Source: Tenacibaculum finnmarkense
GTDB taxonomy: Bacteria; Bacteroidota; Bacteroidia; Flavobacteriales; Flavobacteriaceae
Length of the DNA stretch: 64,000 nucleotides
Assembly: GCF_900239185.1 (NCBI RefSeq)
Contig: NZ_OENA01000098.1
Coordinates: forward strand, 1-64,000
Reading direction: 5' to 3'
The position numbers were made by a program, and so were the translations under genes. The notes under the pieces were generated by a model. The model was not told the DNA's origin. It saw nothing but the letters and a program-made list of their open reading frames with translations, and did no database searches. Below are positions 59,101 to 64,000 of this stretch, piece after piece (the first letter of the stretch is position 1; each line of letters begins with the position of its first letter).

Positions 59101-62100
59101 AATTGATAATGCTACAGCGTGTAGTTTTACATCCGAAGTATTTACAATTGAAGATGCTCCAATAAAATTAGAAGTAACAGCAGATATTTCATCAGAAATA
59201 ACTTGTACTAACGATAACAATGCAACAATTACTGCAACAGCAACAGGCGGTTGGGGAAGTAATTATGAATATCAATTGGAAGATAATTTAGGAAATACTA
59301 TTACAGTAAAAGATGCTTTAGGAGCTGATGTTATTTATGATTTTGCAAATAATAAAGGCAATAACATCTTTAAAAACTTACCTGAGGGAACTTATAAAGT
59401 TCAGGTAAAAGATGTTTTAGGATGTGACAACGTATATTCTAAAGAGCAAATTATAGTAAACCCAAAACCAGTTACTTTTAAAACGGAAATGATTGCCAAT
59501 ATTTGTTCAGATACAAAACCAGCAATTAAAGTAACCGCACAAGGAGGTTCAGGGGAATATATTTATACATTAAAAGATAGTGCAGGAATCGAAGAAAGTA
59601 TTACAACAACTTCTTTAACACATACTTTCGATAATTTATCTGTAGATAATAACGAAGATTATACGGTAAGCGTAAACGATGTAAAAGGTTGTATCGGAAC
59701 TCCTGAAACAGTAAATGCAGATGTTGTAACAGTTTATCCTGATATTGCTTTAGGCTTAACTCCAGGTAAATTAACTTGTATTCCAGGAAGTGAAAATGCA
59801 GAGTATATCATAAATGTAACAGGCGGAAGTGGTGATTTCAGTTATTCAGTTGTTGATAAAAATGATGCGACTAACATAGTAGCAGTTATAAAAACAACAA
59901 ATCCACCAACTTTTAGCATCGCAGATGCAGGAACGTATATTCTTAAAATCACAGACAATAAAGCAGAAATTACCTGTAATTCAATTGAATCAGAAGATAT
60001 TGTAGTTGATGATAAATTAGTACCAGCTTTTGAACCACAAATACTTGTAAATAATATTTGTAACGGAAGTTCTACGGGTGAAGTTTTAGTAAAAGAAACA
60101 CCAAATGGAATTAATCCTTTAGAATATTCTATAAATACAAACCCGATAATAACTTTACCAATTGGAGAGTTTAAATTCACAGGATTATCGGCAGGAACTT
60201 ATACTATTACAGGAAAAGGAACAAACGACTGTACAGCAACTAAAGATGTAACGATTGTTGAAAAAACAAAAATTACTCTTGATATTGTTGAAATTCAAAA
60301 TTCGGTAGTAGAATTTTCTTGTACAACAGGAAACCAAACAAATATGGCAACGGTAACTGTTACAGATGCAATTAATGGCGGAACAGTTCCTGGAGGCGTT
60401 CAAAATATTAACAGAATCGTATTTGTGTACGATAACGGAACACCTTTAGATGCTACGGATGATATTGAACAAGATGAAAATGACTTGATCTTTAATATTG
60501 TTAATAATAATAATGATATTAAAGCAGGAACTGTTACAATTACGGTTTACGATGCACAAAATTGTTCATCAGCAACAACAACAGTTGCTATTGATGCTTT
60601 TCAAAAAATAGCAGAAGCAGAAATTAAAATAACTCAGAAATTAGATTGTACCAATAAAGAAATAATTACTGTAAAAGCAAATCATGATATCGCAAACCCT
60701 AATATCGCAAACTTAATTTATACGATAAAAGGAACGAACACAACTTATGATGAGCAAGAAACAATTGTTTCTGCAACAGGTAGTGCAACATTTACAGGTT
60801 TAGATACGGATGTTTATACCATAACAATTACAAACCCAGCAATAGGTTGTGTATTTAGAACAAGTCATACTGTAAAAGATGAACCAACATTTAATATCAA
60901 AATTGGTGGTAATAAAAGAACTTGTTTTGATGCAACAGGAATTGCAACAGCAACAGTAACTTTAGATATTGAAACTATTATTGCAGCTGCTGATTACACA
61001 GGTGCTTATACTTATGAAGTTGTAGATGCAATAACAGAAAGTTCATTAACAGCACCAATAACAGGAAACGGAACAGGCGGAGTTCAAAATATGATTTCAG
61101 GCTTAACTGCAGGAACTTATAAAGTAAAAATAACGATGACCGATGCTCCTGGATGTGAGCCTTTATCTAAAGATTTTACGATAGAATCGCAACCTGAATT
61201 AACTTTAGATGATAGTATTGTAACGTTTATCAGTTGTAACTCTGGTGAAGGAGCTATTATTTTAAAAGCCGATGGCGGTTGGGGTAATTATGAATATCAA
61301 TTAGAAAAAACCAAAAATAATATAACAACAATAGAACAACCTTTTAGTAAAAATAATAAATTTGAGAAATTAGAAGAAGGAAGCTATACGGCAACGGTAA
61401 GAGACATTAATAACTGTGAAGCAACGTTTGATTTTGTATTAGTGAAAGGAGTAAAATTAATTGTGGATACTCCTAAAGTAACTCAAAATGTTTGTGAAGG
61501 TGAAAAAAATGCGAGTATTGAAGTAAACGTAACTGGTGGCGGGCAAACGCAAGATACTTCAATAAGAACTTACAGTTATATTTTAAAATATCCGAACGGA
61601 ATTGTGCTAGAGCAAACCTCAAATATTTTTACAGGTTTACAAGCAGGAAATTATCAAGTAAGAGTGATTGATAATAAATACGGTTGTACCACAGGAGCTT
61701 TAGAAAATGTTAAGGTTGAAATTAAAGACCCTAATAAAGTAATAATATCATCTGTAAATATTACAGAAGATATTACTTGTGAGAATAATTCAACAGCAAG
61801 CGTTGAGGTTACAGCAGGTGGCGGAAAAGCACCATACGAATTTAGTACCGATGGAATTAATTATACAGCATCAGCAAGTACTACTTATACTTTTACAGGG
61901 CTTAACCCAGGATTAAATACATTTTATGTAAAAGATACTGAGCAGTGTGTAACAACAACAACCGCTACAATTGCTGAATATGTAGATTTAGAAGCAACTT
62001 TAAATGTAGATTTAGGTTTTATTACCTGTAAAGATGATAGCAACGGAGTGTTATCGGCAACAGTAACAGGTGGTTTTGGAAATTATGAATATCAATTATT

Positions 62101-63523
62101 AGCAGGAAATGGTGTAGCAATTACAGGAGTTTGGCAAATATCAAATACTTTTTCAGGCTTAACACCAGCAACCTATAAAATTAAGGTAAGAAGTACCAAT
62201 AGGTTTGGTGAAGTTTGTGAAATGGAAACCATAAAAGATCACGAAATAAAAGAACCTGAAGCGTTAATTCCTGATGTAAAAGTTACACAACATGTAACCT
62301 GTAATGGCGGAAACACAGGTGTTATTACAGCATCGGCAACAGGTGGAACTAAACACTATGAATATAATATTGTTTCAGATCCCGGAAGTCTTGAATATCC
62401 TGCAAATAAATTTGTTCAAGATGGCGAGTTTACAAACTTAAAAGCAGGTACATATTATGTAACAGTAAAAGATGTTAGAGGTTGTACACAAGCAGCTATA
62501 GAAGTAACTGTTAAACAACCAAATAATATAGATATAACCGCAGTAGCGATAACTCAACAAGTTTGTATTTATGATGCAACACCAACAATAACAGTTAATG
62601 TTACAGGAGGAACACAGCCTTATTACATCAGTATAAATAATGATGAATTGCTAGTTCCGTATTCTTTAAATCAAATTACATTAGGTAAAGATGAAGGAAT
62701 TGAAGCAGGAAAAAAGTATTCAATTAGCGTTCGAGGAAAAGATAAAGGTTGTTCAGTAGCAACATTAGATATACAAGAAACAACAGCAGCTATTAGTTTA
62801 GATGTAGAAGCATTTTCTAATTATACTTGTGATTCCGGGAATTTTATCAAAGCCTTTGTTGCTGATAAATATAAAGATGATGTAATTTTTACTTTAGATA
62901 ACGGTATAAATACTCCTTTAACTAATACAACAGGTGAATTTATAGATGTAGCACCAGGCGATGCTTATAAAGTAACGGCAACGCATAATGCTTCTAGTTG
63001 TACAGAAACTTCTACGGATGAATTTGATATTCAAGACATTCAGGCATTAGCAATGACTATTGACGATTCTGAGAAAAATAAATTAATCGCCAATGTTAAT
63101 TTCGGTTTACCGCCATATAATTTCACTCTTGACGGCGTAGATTATGGGCAAGACAATGAGTTTACCATTTTACAAACCAAAGAATATGAAATTAAAGTAA
63201 CCGATGCTAGAGGTTGTGAGGTAATATTACTTGTAACAGGAAGATATGTAAGTATAAGTGTATTGAACTTATTTACACCAGATGGTGATGGAATTAACGA
63301 TTTCTGGTATCCTTTAGAAGTAGAAAATTATCATAATATAAAAGTGTATATCTATGACCGATACGCTCGTAAAATTCAAAACTACCAAGGATTAACTCAA
63401 GGATGGGACGGAACTTACCAAGGGAAACCATTACCAGCAGGAGATTATTGGTACACCATTTATTACAATGAATTATCAGGAGAAGAGAAAAAATTAATGG
63501 GTCACTTTACTTTATACAGATAA
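41138..63523 (+). CDS. sprB: Giant gliding adhesin SprB
   Basis: A single uninterrupted frame of 7,461 residues; SprB of F. johnsoniae, by memory, is about 6,500. Residues 1-20 are a signal peptide. Residues about 40-430 are a conserved N-terminal region, and about 430-570 resemble a DUF11 domain (KTITDASGGD...SSVGTDNAKNTVIIDELP). From about residue 640 the rest is some 72 SprB modules of 80-95 residues, each with a Cys-x-Gly-x-Ile start and a GTYTVTVKDxxGC end. A lectin-like insert occupies about 1497-1667. The last 90 residues (LFTPDGDGINDFW onward) are a type B T9SS sorting domain. It should be carried along the cell surface by the gliding motor. sprF follows 3 nt later. Confidence 0.93.
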   Translation: MIKKILLLASLFFTLISFSQKIDASLEHLREGESVMMERTIPLALGQRPSGFTQSDINKNSADKDLTLRGNMTFIGNSNLNRNLKKTREYWQNIDRDNVVVRRSAQGIQLYNLDDEPNTSYDPLDLLIYNLRTGGAYSLTGNGQFYMDYVDVDSDASTFSSSTATLNLPNCSRVAYAGLYWAGVYPSEFWENAVPRSNDYDKIKFKYPSSMAYKNITADEIIYNVNEPYICFKDITTDVQAEANPNGVYTAANIRAIRGFANGLGGASGWVMIVVYENDNESSKKFSVFDGFAAVSNGNSQEVKFTGFKTIPKGPVNVELIMATLEGDSNITGDDYQIKDAAGNYVNVFNTISPQDNFFNGSISVFDTYLAGRNPASTNTLGFDVDHIKIKNTGNSIIGNNEIEAEVKFTSVGDVYWPFLNAMSVEVVEPKIKLVKTITDASGGDISGTPVGLGSSLFYDLTFSSVGTDNAKNTVIIDELPKNVNLSLGDILPASIQLVATAPAYPNTNTDIVYTYEPPVSANGFRGKLRFYIPDSFVKIKGAEHSIKLKIEVVSDCSKLRDVCSDKIENQAYANYSRDLSALNVGDLGYTPGYNRIENTPSFSGIDACNLGQAGSSNFLIDTSGCTFERTEILCGKNILLAAGTGFTSYSWVNENAPLTVLGTSQTYNATQTGTYLVTKVAPTGCVTSTEKIIVIPYSTAPNPLIPFADQISTSCASNNEKLAEIILCGGSRTINLPFTGATGTTVKWFKLDETCAFKAAKKCANLDTSCTWNEIGTTFSKEFSTKGQYKVEVFYDGKCPSTYYFNVFTSSLSQTIVKKHIICGTDGSITVNDVSVDYEYQLTKPDGTTIPANGFQNGKAFTGLKDSGDYDVKIRLQGSPAGACHYTIPNINIQKQALGLTVAPEFNASCDGKAIITAQVNGTLPGNYIYTLLNSVGGVIETKAATSDKSVTFEVTTAGLYSVKVATATTTCTETVITRVIKPTPLILTAVATKNITCTAGSSDGIITLVGANGVPNTTGDKYSYALLSIDGIAVSPKTYFTDTTYNVVNGTEGDYIFEVTDSKNCTATATAKISVEAPLQFTHKETQVNCNKKGTITVDVTNNTGYKLEYSIDNATWKTTGFFDGLNATTAATLYTVYIRATKGTYQCNYQIQNIAITETGGLSAGSAVATGLECRWENTQSSPIGTITFTQPTGGTAPFTYFYKLASDTNFTTVTSGITASVPVAGTYNTKVEDKNGCSLALDTVTIDALPTEPVLSSEVLLCGTTGTIIITAAPNDPSYTYSIDGTNFQASNVFENVAQRWHRITVKYGKSCTRTLDVLVYGRPLTGSVTATTDSDCSGSDNGSITVNARNFQGGSYEYSTDGGITWEETGDNPYRIVGLAKGDYDLKIRETIGTAPNLVSCEVDLGKHTIGEPTKLELINTGITTPATCVTGATITVEASGGTPPYKFSIDGGTSWQNANSSNQYIYTGVAVRAKKYQVMLLDSKKCDECGCTDNPFENGSFEDLNFRKFYPEHIKEDDFPGWETTASDNKIEIWSEKKYENIPSYDGDNFVELNGNVEGSLYQEFCTKPGDKISWSVAHRGRSGVDVATVKIGGSLASANIEATMSDGKTWKEYSSSTPYIVPAGQTTTVISFDAVSTAGGDKTIGNFIDAVKIEINRKTCVLKDIKVTAAAAATHTATVTNSCTDPKIEITATGTAPYQFTIDNGATWQTSNNAMFVFNTTNGLALPTTTAVNYQVKTINGGGCESPVSTLTVYPKLEIKTAKTPKTCTKDATITITASGGDTNYVYEISPSAGTTITGNKITVTNTGIPYTVKVKDNNGTGDFCTVEEIVPITEIKSPIITNITATALDCTVNTKASISFEVSEGKAPFSYTVNGGTSKTILSNGNAATIPNLDAGTYKIIVTDTNNCVSAEISEKIEALASLTGGSAVATNLKCSTSGTVFGTITFTNPTTGTPDLSGNYTFYYKLTADTAYNVATGNSKTGLPAGTYNTKVVDSKGCSLSFPDLTIDDLPTVLTTTKPVTYNCDGKGNVKVTVTTTPIPTATAPITYTLGADTNETGEFTNLQVGNHTVSVNYGSDCILPVIVEVKDNQNFTAVASSVENPKCKDGTDGKIKVVASFGSVAVNSFEYSTDGTTWIPVASNEVIIDTFGAGNHIIEVRQNLGGCEVDSNAIKLTAPASEVIVDLSTKTLTKEITCNPNTGATITPSASGGNGAPYAFELFDSLNNPVAFTGLSAGTYSVVATDKLGCKSDSFEIEIKAPKTVTFTATASVCHTGNDAEIEVTGITGNDANFTFSVHDGTSIIRTGSITGAAHTISGLSAGTYKVTVTDGFGCSETEDVIINENLTISATTTQQTCNPGDLTITASGGKDTNYVYAVVTSGAGVPADTSFSVTAPTEITAGTWDIYVRDNGGTGTLGTDYCQAIFTTNKVTKIPELKVDTVTAIQPKCSTDKGTINVTVSGGKAAYTVTLTGLLGTTSVQPQTGNSLNYEFKDLVADTYTIKVTDVNTCASAEKTQEIKVPSALKDGEAVPTDLACGVSGGSITFTNPTGGTPGYIYSYKLIGAATYMPLAVGETVISNLSAGTYDTKVSDAEGCTIPLTQVTIKALPAVPTFDPTTITYNCDGTATIKVTPTVAAAMAYSYMLDKDKTTTNNTGEFTAVATGSHTVSVSYGSNCSTDIIVEVKANQEFTASITGQTNPVCKDDKNGKIEVTASFPSVTPTSFEYSTDGTTWITVNSNKVTIDGFNAGTPDITHTINVRPTGKTSPSACDVTLTKILTNPTEVKVTKAPHTKITCTSPTSTITPTASGGNGAVYTFELLNSAKASYSPVKTTTTTFTNVAAGTHYVVAKDKENCPSAPFEVTIAAKKDVEFTATASACHTGSDASITLDVTKGNGTYSFALTGTATKTGNITGTSHTIPNLSAGIYTVTVTDGFGCKLEVKDITINAKITATLSTTQETCKDGTLTIASVAGASGANYVYAVVTENTAPTTFTPITNPLLTTVSLSKGKYDVYIRDNNGTGTLGTDYCEYKETKEITKIPDLTATEKTIIQPNCFGETGSLVFEISGGKPTYTYTINGAIPAAATVTVVGNTHTIAGLVADDYDIIVKDANTCTVTIPTQTIKAPDKLENGSAIPIHFTCKTLKGGIDFVNPNGGTGVYTFSYKLDTAPVTDFQPVVGNQHLGLDAGTYNIKVKDVNNCEISLNDVTINPLPTAPTLTESVAYNCDGKGRITVLPFDASYTYSLDGATPQTGANPNVFADLDAGSYTVSVGYGSDCFTDIDVIVANDKKFGASVIKTVNPTCFGASDGSITIEAVNATLQYEYSINGGTWKSAATNIVTESGLADGTYDVKVRQNNTALLCEVIVSTEKLDNPDKVGVTATVIKEITCNPNIGATIQVTPKNGIAPYTFELLDSSGNPLPIPITTTTNFTNISKGKYKIVATDKNGAGCKSDAVTIEVKAKIDVSFDVKALCYDGSNGTINVTNILGNGKFKYTQNGGTTLNAIPAGATSFTITGLSPGVHKIKIIDERGCSLEKTITIYPELSATATPTNLSCTPAGAPTGQILVVPSGGTGFVTPTDYQFSVVTANTTAPAAGTYSATNPITGLAAGTYDVYVKDAQNCEYIVEDILIKTITPIEITLTPNNPTCTTNGNVSGIITANTGQIEHTITLKDNAGVLIETIANHSLSTFNFNDIPAGTGYEVEITDSLGCTDTKTFDLVTPPVLAATLASILPDCDVPFVGNETLFGFKFENITAVASPYAIEYSKDNGITWETSPVFTSINQGIVVYPIIRLLENGVVKCTEKFNSYEIPFDVNGLIVDPIASPGNCALGFSVTVQAINGVGPFEFAIDDITSPTAWQSADILINTDKNGVVIDADRTLTYNGLTPGLSYVFYVRDSRGCIEKNSEDLYVDFNPTVPITGLVNNQTCATNDNGSITFSIVNNFGDLSNDFTWTLFKRDETTNLGVKVSSYIDKPQTGFTDIIVNGLGKGKYYLEIENNIKTCTFGSQDVKIEPIAPINGTFKKINDITCSVDGEVLIENVVGGLPATTGAAYTYKVINLVNATTATVTGSSITVAHTDVTDPALPVTFDIEIVDANPAPNSCTKTIGNLSLTVSQSPTISPVTVNSCGAVNTIDINTTSGLAPYQYSIDGGVTFTAPISTANHTMNVSDGLNQILTVKDANGCTATETFNVHPDITFDIDNITVPSCDTSNNSANNATATITVNTGSGAGNYQYILDSGTAVVFAGTSVILPANLNTGNHTIEIFDTANNCSLKKTFTVSNTITPSFTAIITKNNICDAATNGEITITPTINGAEPLTFTVLNTTTNVTLPTKTVSTADPVIFDNLSAGEYKITAKGANGCTTPPNTIKIEEFDPIIVPAPTVTEFACTTGNTRNSAIVKVDKTAITKGSGTYIKAEFVFTPNGGGAVVTPPASSNFEFTTDNVLGGTVDITVYDDQGCEGTTSATIAAFDALPTTATPTASQLISCGTNEEITVTFDAPLATTATITVTQTTGSGYAAVTQTGTGVSTATFKGLPVGKYKITLANVTTGCELTTYHTVTAIPAYTILLSDKIDTSCFGTDSGSIKIDVDGYVGNYDYEIVTKAGASLSPAKTGTGTGTIPVRTPKEITGLKAGDYTVNITTGTINCTVTPIDFKIEDAPAVLSVEAEETSAVQCIDDANATITVTETKGGWGRYEYQLEDASGIVLGYDFTTNTTNKIFTGLSHGTYKVSVRDALGCIVPSNDIIITNPTQVEFTVTKDDTVCDANIAGSITVDLKDAVSGLAGGKPPYTYTLTNTTSGVVKTKTITDTEYTFTGLSKANYTVSVKDGNQCIGTGTADIEIFDDIVFNEPTLVTGLKCQTGTGVSPNTNTNAVYNINVSGGSGNFTYLVTEKDDTSKVIIVTPATLTTPPTFKTSVAEEYTITITDIGGNCPITRDFTVAESVKPYFEAEATTTDICFESSDGVISITSELQNGINDLDYTINATPVINFDKATKTFKGLKAGKYIVTGTGTNDCTFVHAEIEIKQTPKVTIATDAIKDIEYSCSPEIPMATIKVDKNELSGGSGNYNVAFVYDNGTPADTTDDVTQAVPNVFKFTTTNTSGGKVKIIVSDDQGCSSTEEEVTIPAFAPIGDLKVTQKTPITCSVNESIKVIFTGTINKITVTQTGVLTGGYVQNPASPVLTSPIEFTDLPTGNYTISVTDAVTGCEATRFHTVSKIPVYDVVLSDKKDIACFNGKGSIEIDVKDYTGNYNYEVVDSVTGIGLTSAITGTNISAGTSEEITGLEAGKYKIKITLINSNDKNCSVNLSSEFEIIKPAIILGVTADVTTKISCTDDANATITATATGGWNSSYEYQLEDTSGTAITVKDKTGTDVIYNFANNKGNNIFENLPEGTYKVRVKDALGCDVESAEVIVENPTKVEFTVSKDDTICDNKIGGEITVTGSGGTGTYTYTLTDDSNPVKVTKETGATGAYTFTNLPAANYTVTVKDTNQCNGTVKISGNDTLEIFENIDFPTPTSTDLLTCVSTDEVTFNIVASGGSGTFTYGIVKNEASGDIEELATTTFTSPTIFKTSKAGTYTVTITDTGAIGNCLNPITRTFTVNEPAQPDFNPKATTNNICFDSSDGVIAVNEVFVAEVNPVTYTISLNGGTFENGTFDAVTKTFSALKLGTYIIKGTGDNGCSVTSKDVTIEQLDKVILNLLAVDIQNAITYNCDVANPTATITVDKTDIKGGTGNYNVEFVYDNGTPTDNTDDVTQIDSSTFTFTTTNVLGGIVEIKVTDDQGCDSDIKTVTIPAFAAILPSDIQISHTPTCEVGKQSITVKLDNLDPTIITPIKVEIEKPDGTIISKEIPRALANITGTVFNNLPVGIYTISIEDPVTGCVTTAQSYSVEAPVYNVLSSSIENTTCTGSETGSVVIDVQKGNSQEFYTGEYEYEVLDSVGNSLTPSPIKENVQAATGTTNPLKISGLKAGSYYVKITEIDNATACSFTSEVFTIEDAPIKLEVTADISSEITCTNDNNATITATATGGWGSNYEYQLEDNLGNTITVKDALGADVIYDFANNKGNNIFKNLPEGTYKVQVKDVLGCDNVYSKEQIIVNPKPVTFKTEMIANICSDTKPAIKVTAQGGSGEYIYTLKDSAGIEESITTTSLTHTFDNLSVDNNEDYTVSVNDVKGCIGTPETVNADVVTVYPDIALGLTPGKLTCIPGSENAEYIINVTGGSGDFSYSVVDKNDATNIVAVIKTTNPPTFSIADAGTYILKITDNKAEITCNSIESEDIVVDDKLVPAFEPQILVNNICNGSSTGEVLVKETPNGINPLEYSINTNPIITLPIGEFKFTGLSAGTYTITGKGTNDCTATKDVTIVEKTKITLDIVEIQNSVVEFSCTTGNQTNMATVTVTDAINGGTVPGGVQNINRIVFVYDNGTPLDATDDIEQDENDLIFNIVNNNNDIKAGTVTITVYDAQNCSSATTTVAIDAFQKIAEAEIKITQKLDCTNKEIITVKANHDIANPNIANLIYTIKGTNTTYDEQETIVSATGSATFTGLDTDVYTITITNPAIGCVFRTSHTVKDEPTFNIKIGGNKRTCFDATGIATATVTLDIETIIAAADYTGAYTYEVVDAITESSLTAPITGNGTGGVQNMISGLTAGTYKVKITMTDAPGCEPLSKDFTIESQPELTLDDSIVTFISCNSGEGAIILKADGGWGNYEYQLEKTKNNITTIEQPFSKNNKFEKLEEGSYTATVRDINNCEATFDFVLVKGVKLIVDTPKVTQNVCEGEKNASIEVNVTGGGQTQDTSIRTYSYILKYPNGIVLEQTSNIFTGLQAGNYQVRVIDNKYGCTTGALENVKVEIKDPNKVIISSVNITEDITCENNSTASVEVTAGGGKAPYEFSTDGINYTASASTTYTFTGLNPGLNTFYVKDTEQCVTTTTATIAEYVDLEATLNVDLGFITCKDDSNGVLSATVTGGFGNYEYQLLAGNGVAITGVWQISNTFSGLTPATYKIKVRSTNRFGEVCEMETIKDHEIKEPEALIPDVKVTQHVTCNGGNTGVITASATGGTKHYEYNIVSDPGSLEYPANKFVQDGEFTNLKAGTYYVTVKDVRGCTQAAIEVTVKQPNNIDITAVAITQQVCIYDATPTITVNVTGGTQPYYISINNDELLVPYSLNQITLGKDEGIEAGKKYSISVRGKDKGCSVATLDIQETTAAISLDVEAFSNYTCDSGNFIKAFVADKYKDDVIFTLDNGINTPLTNTTGEFIDVAPGDAYKVTATHNASSCTETSTDEFDIQDIQALAMTIDDSEKNKLIANVNFGLPPYNFTLDGVDYGQDNEFTILQTKEYEIKVTDARGCEVILLVTGRYVSISVLNLFTPDGDGINDFWYPLEVENYHNIKVYIYDRYARKIQNYQGLTQGWDGTYQGKPLPAGDYWYTIYYNELSGEEKKLMGHFTLYR
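44638..52330 (+). repeat. SprB super-repeat family I: four units of seven modules (about 1.8 kb)
   Basis: The first module of each unit (GSAVATGLEC-like) recurs with its Cys codon at 44666, 46964, 48767 and 50579, spacings of 2,298, 1,803 and 1,812 nt. Each unit has the same seven-module order, for example YNCDGKG second and ITCNPNxGATI fourth. The first unit is longer by about 495 nt because of the lectin-like insert. Confidence 0.75.
45628..46138 (+). other. Lectin/carbohydrate-binding-like domain inserted in SprB
   Basis: This segment covers SprB residues about 1497-1667. It starts NPFENGSFEDL, continues FPGWETTASDNKIEIW and YDGDNFVELNG, and ends EINRKTC. The NGSFE...PGW...VELNG layout is that of galactose-binding-like beta-sandwich domains such as DUF642. 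It occurs once in the protein and interrupts module order between the fourth and fifth modules of the first family I unit. Confidence 0.7.
52331..62290 (+). repeat. SprB super-repeat family II: five units of seven modules (about 2.0 kb)
   Basis: The unit-defining Cys codons lie at 52364, 54326, 56297, 58301 and 60320, spacings of 1,962, 1,971, 2,004 and 2,019 nt. Another landmark, the NNICFDSSDG-like module, falls at about 54049, 56030, 58013 and 60053. The third to fifth units carry an Asp-rich VYDNGTPxDxTDD loop. Confidence 0.75.
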
Positions 63524-63526
63524 AAA

Positions 63527-64000
63527 ATGAGAAAAATATTCATAACAATAAGTATTCTAATTTGTAGTGTAAAGTTAGTGGCTCAGGAAATTAATTTACC
63601 ACAATATGTAAGCCATATGGCAGATAATCCATTTTTGATATCGCCAAGTTATGCTGGTATTGGCTCGGAATTTAAGGTTCGATTAAATGGGGTAAGTCAG
63701 TGGATTGGGGTTAAAGAATCTCCTGATACACAATCGTTAATTATAGATGCCCGTTTGGCAGAGCGTTTTGGTGGTGGTATAACTGTTTTTAATGATAAAA
63801 ATGGGTTTACAAGTCAAAAAGGAATTAAATTATCGTTGGCAAGTCATTTAACGCTAAGCCAATTTCACGATAGTTTTTTATCCTTCGGATTGACCTATAA
63901 TTTTGTACAATTTGGTATTGACACCTCTCAAAATAATTCAGGGCAATTTGTATCAAATATATCAGAAACAAATTCTAATTTTGATGTAGGGCTGTTGTAC
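63527..64000 (+). CDS. sprF: SprF, PorP/SprF-family T9SS outer-membrane protein (partial)
   Basis: The gene starts 3 nt after the sprB stop and runs off the window after 158 codons. The signal peptide ends at KLVAQ. The following EINLPQYVSHMADNPFLISPSYAGIG segment is the hallmark N-terminus of PorP/SprF proteins (x-Q-Y-x-x-N-P-x-x-x-N/S-P-A-Y-A-G). In F. johnsoniae SprF is needed to secrete SprB to the surface, and the position right after sprB is the same. The protein should be a beta-barrel in the outer membrane. Confidence 0.9.
   Translation, partial: MRKIFITISILICSVKLVAQEINLPQYVSHMADNPFLISPSYAGIGSEFKVRLNGVSQWIGVKESPDTQSLIIDARLAERFGGGITVFNDKNGFTSQKGIKLSLASHLTLSQFHDSFLSFGLTYNFVQFGIDTSQNNSGQFVSNISETNSNFDVGLLY

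Noticed and set aside
44638-62290. Regularly spaced repeats as a CRISPR-like or non-coding array
   Set aside because: The repeats are protein-coding, in frame throughout and degenerate at the DNA level; there are no short identical repeats with unique spacers.

Overview
The window reads as a chromosomal segment of a gliding, probably marine member of the Flavobacteriaceae (Bacteroidota). The base composition is strongly A+T-rich. TAnnTTTG -7 promoter elements precede several genes. Secreted proteins carry type IX secretion (T9SS) C-terminal sorting domains, and the right end holds a giant SprB-type gliding adhesin with its PorP/SprF partners. A Tenacibaculum-like organism would fit, but I cannot prove the genus from sequence alone. 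I found no rRNA, tRNA, CRISPR array, transposase or phage gene. No stretch longer than 300 bases lacks a gene.

Layout. 1-4.3 kb: a gene that has lost its 5' end, then nadA-nadB for NAD synthesis, closed by a pile-up of intergenic repeats. 4.3-7.0 kb (minus strand): an outer-membrane porin and a polytopic membrane protein with His motifs reminiscent of heme-copper oxidase or NO reductase subunit I. 7.2-13.4 kb: a tightly packed seven-gene signalling operon. It encodes a lone receiver, an H-NOX nitric-oxide sensor, a PAS-PAS-GAF kinase, a FIST/NosP-like sensor, a second kinase, an Hpt protein and a LytTR regulator, and it is followed by a T9SS-secreted protein. 16.2-18.6 kb: a haloalkane dehalogenase and a cupin lipoprotein opposite a LysR regulator, with a perfect palindrome between them.

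18.8-32.7 kb is a candidate exopolysaccharide locus without an obvious classical synthase. It encodes a TPR/beta-barrel exporter, a STAS protein, a flippase, a GT4 glycosyltransferase, a GH5-like glycosidase, an Ig-like periplasmic protein and a GT-C-like membrane protein. It also encodes a response-regulator/GT2 glycosyltransferase fusion, a small GT-like protein and mannose-6-phosphate isomerase. The likely logic is that ManA makes mannose phosphate, the receiver-GT2 protein makes a polyprenyl-phosphate sugar under phosphorylation control, the GT-C protein uses it, and the TPR porin exports the product.

32.7-36.8 kb holds housekeeping genes: coaD, ddl, a PASTA protein, rluD and cmk. 37.0-64.0 kb is the gliding operon sprC-sprD-sprB-sprF. 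SprB is 7,461 residues long and is built from about 72 SprB modules. Most of these fall into two families of seven-module super-repeats, about 1.8 kb and about 2.0 kb per unit. A single lectin-like domain is inserted into the first unit. sprF runs off the right edge.
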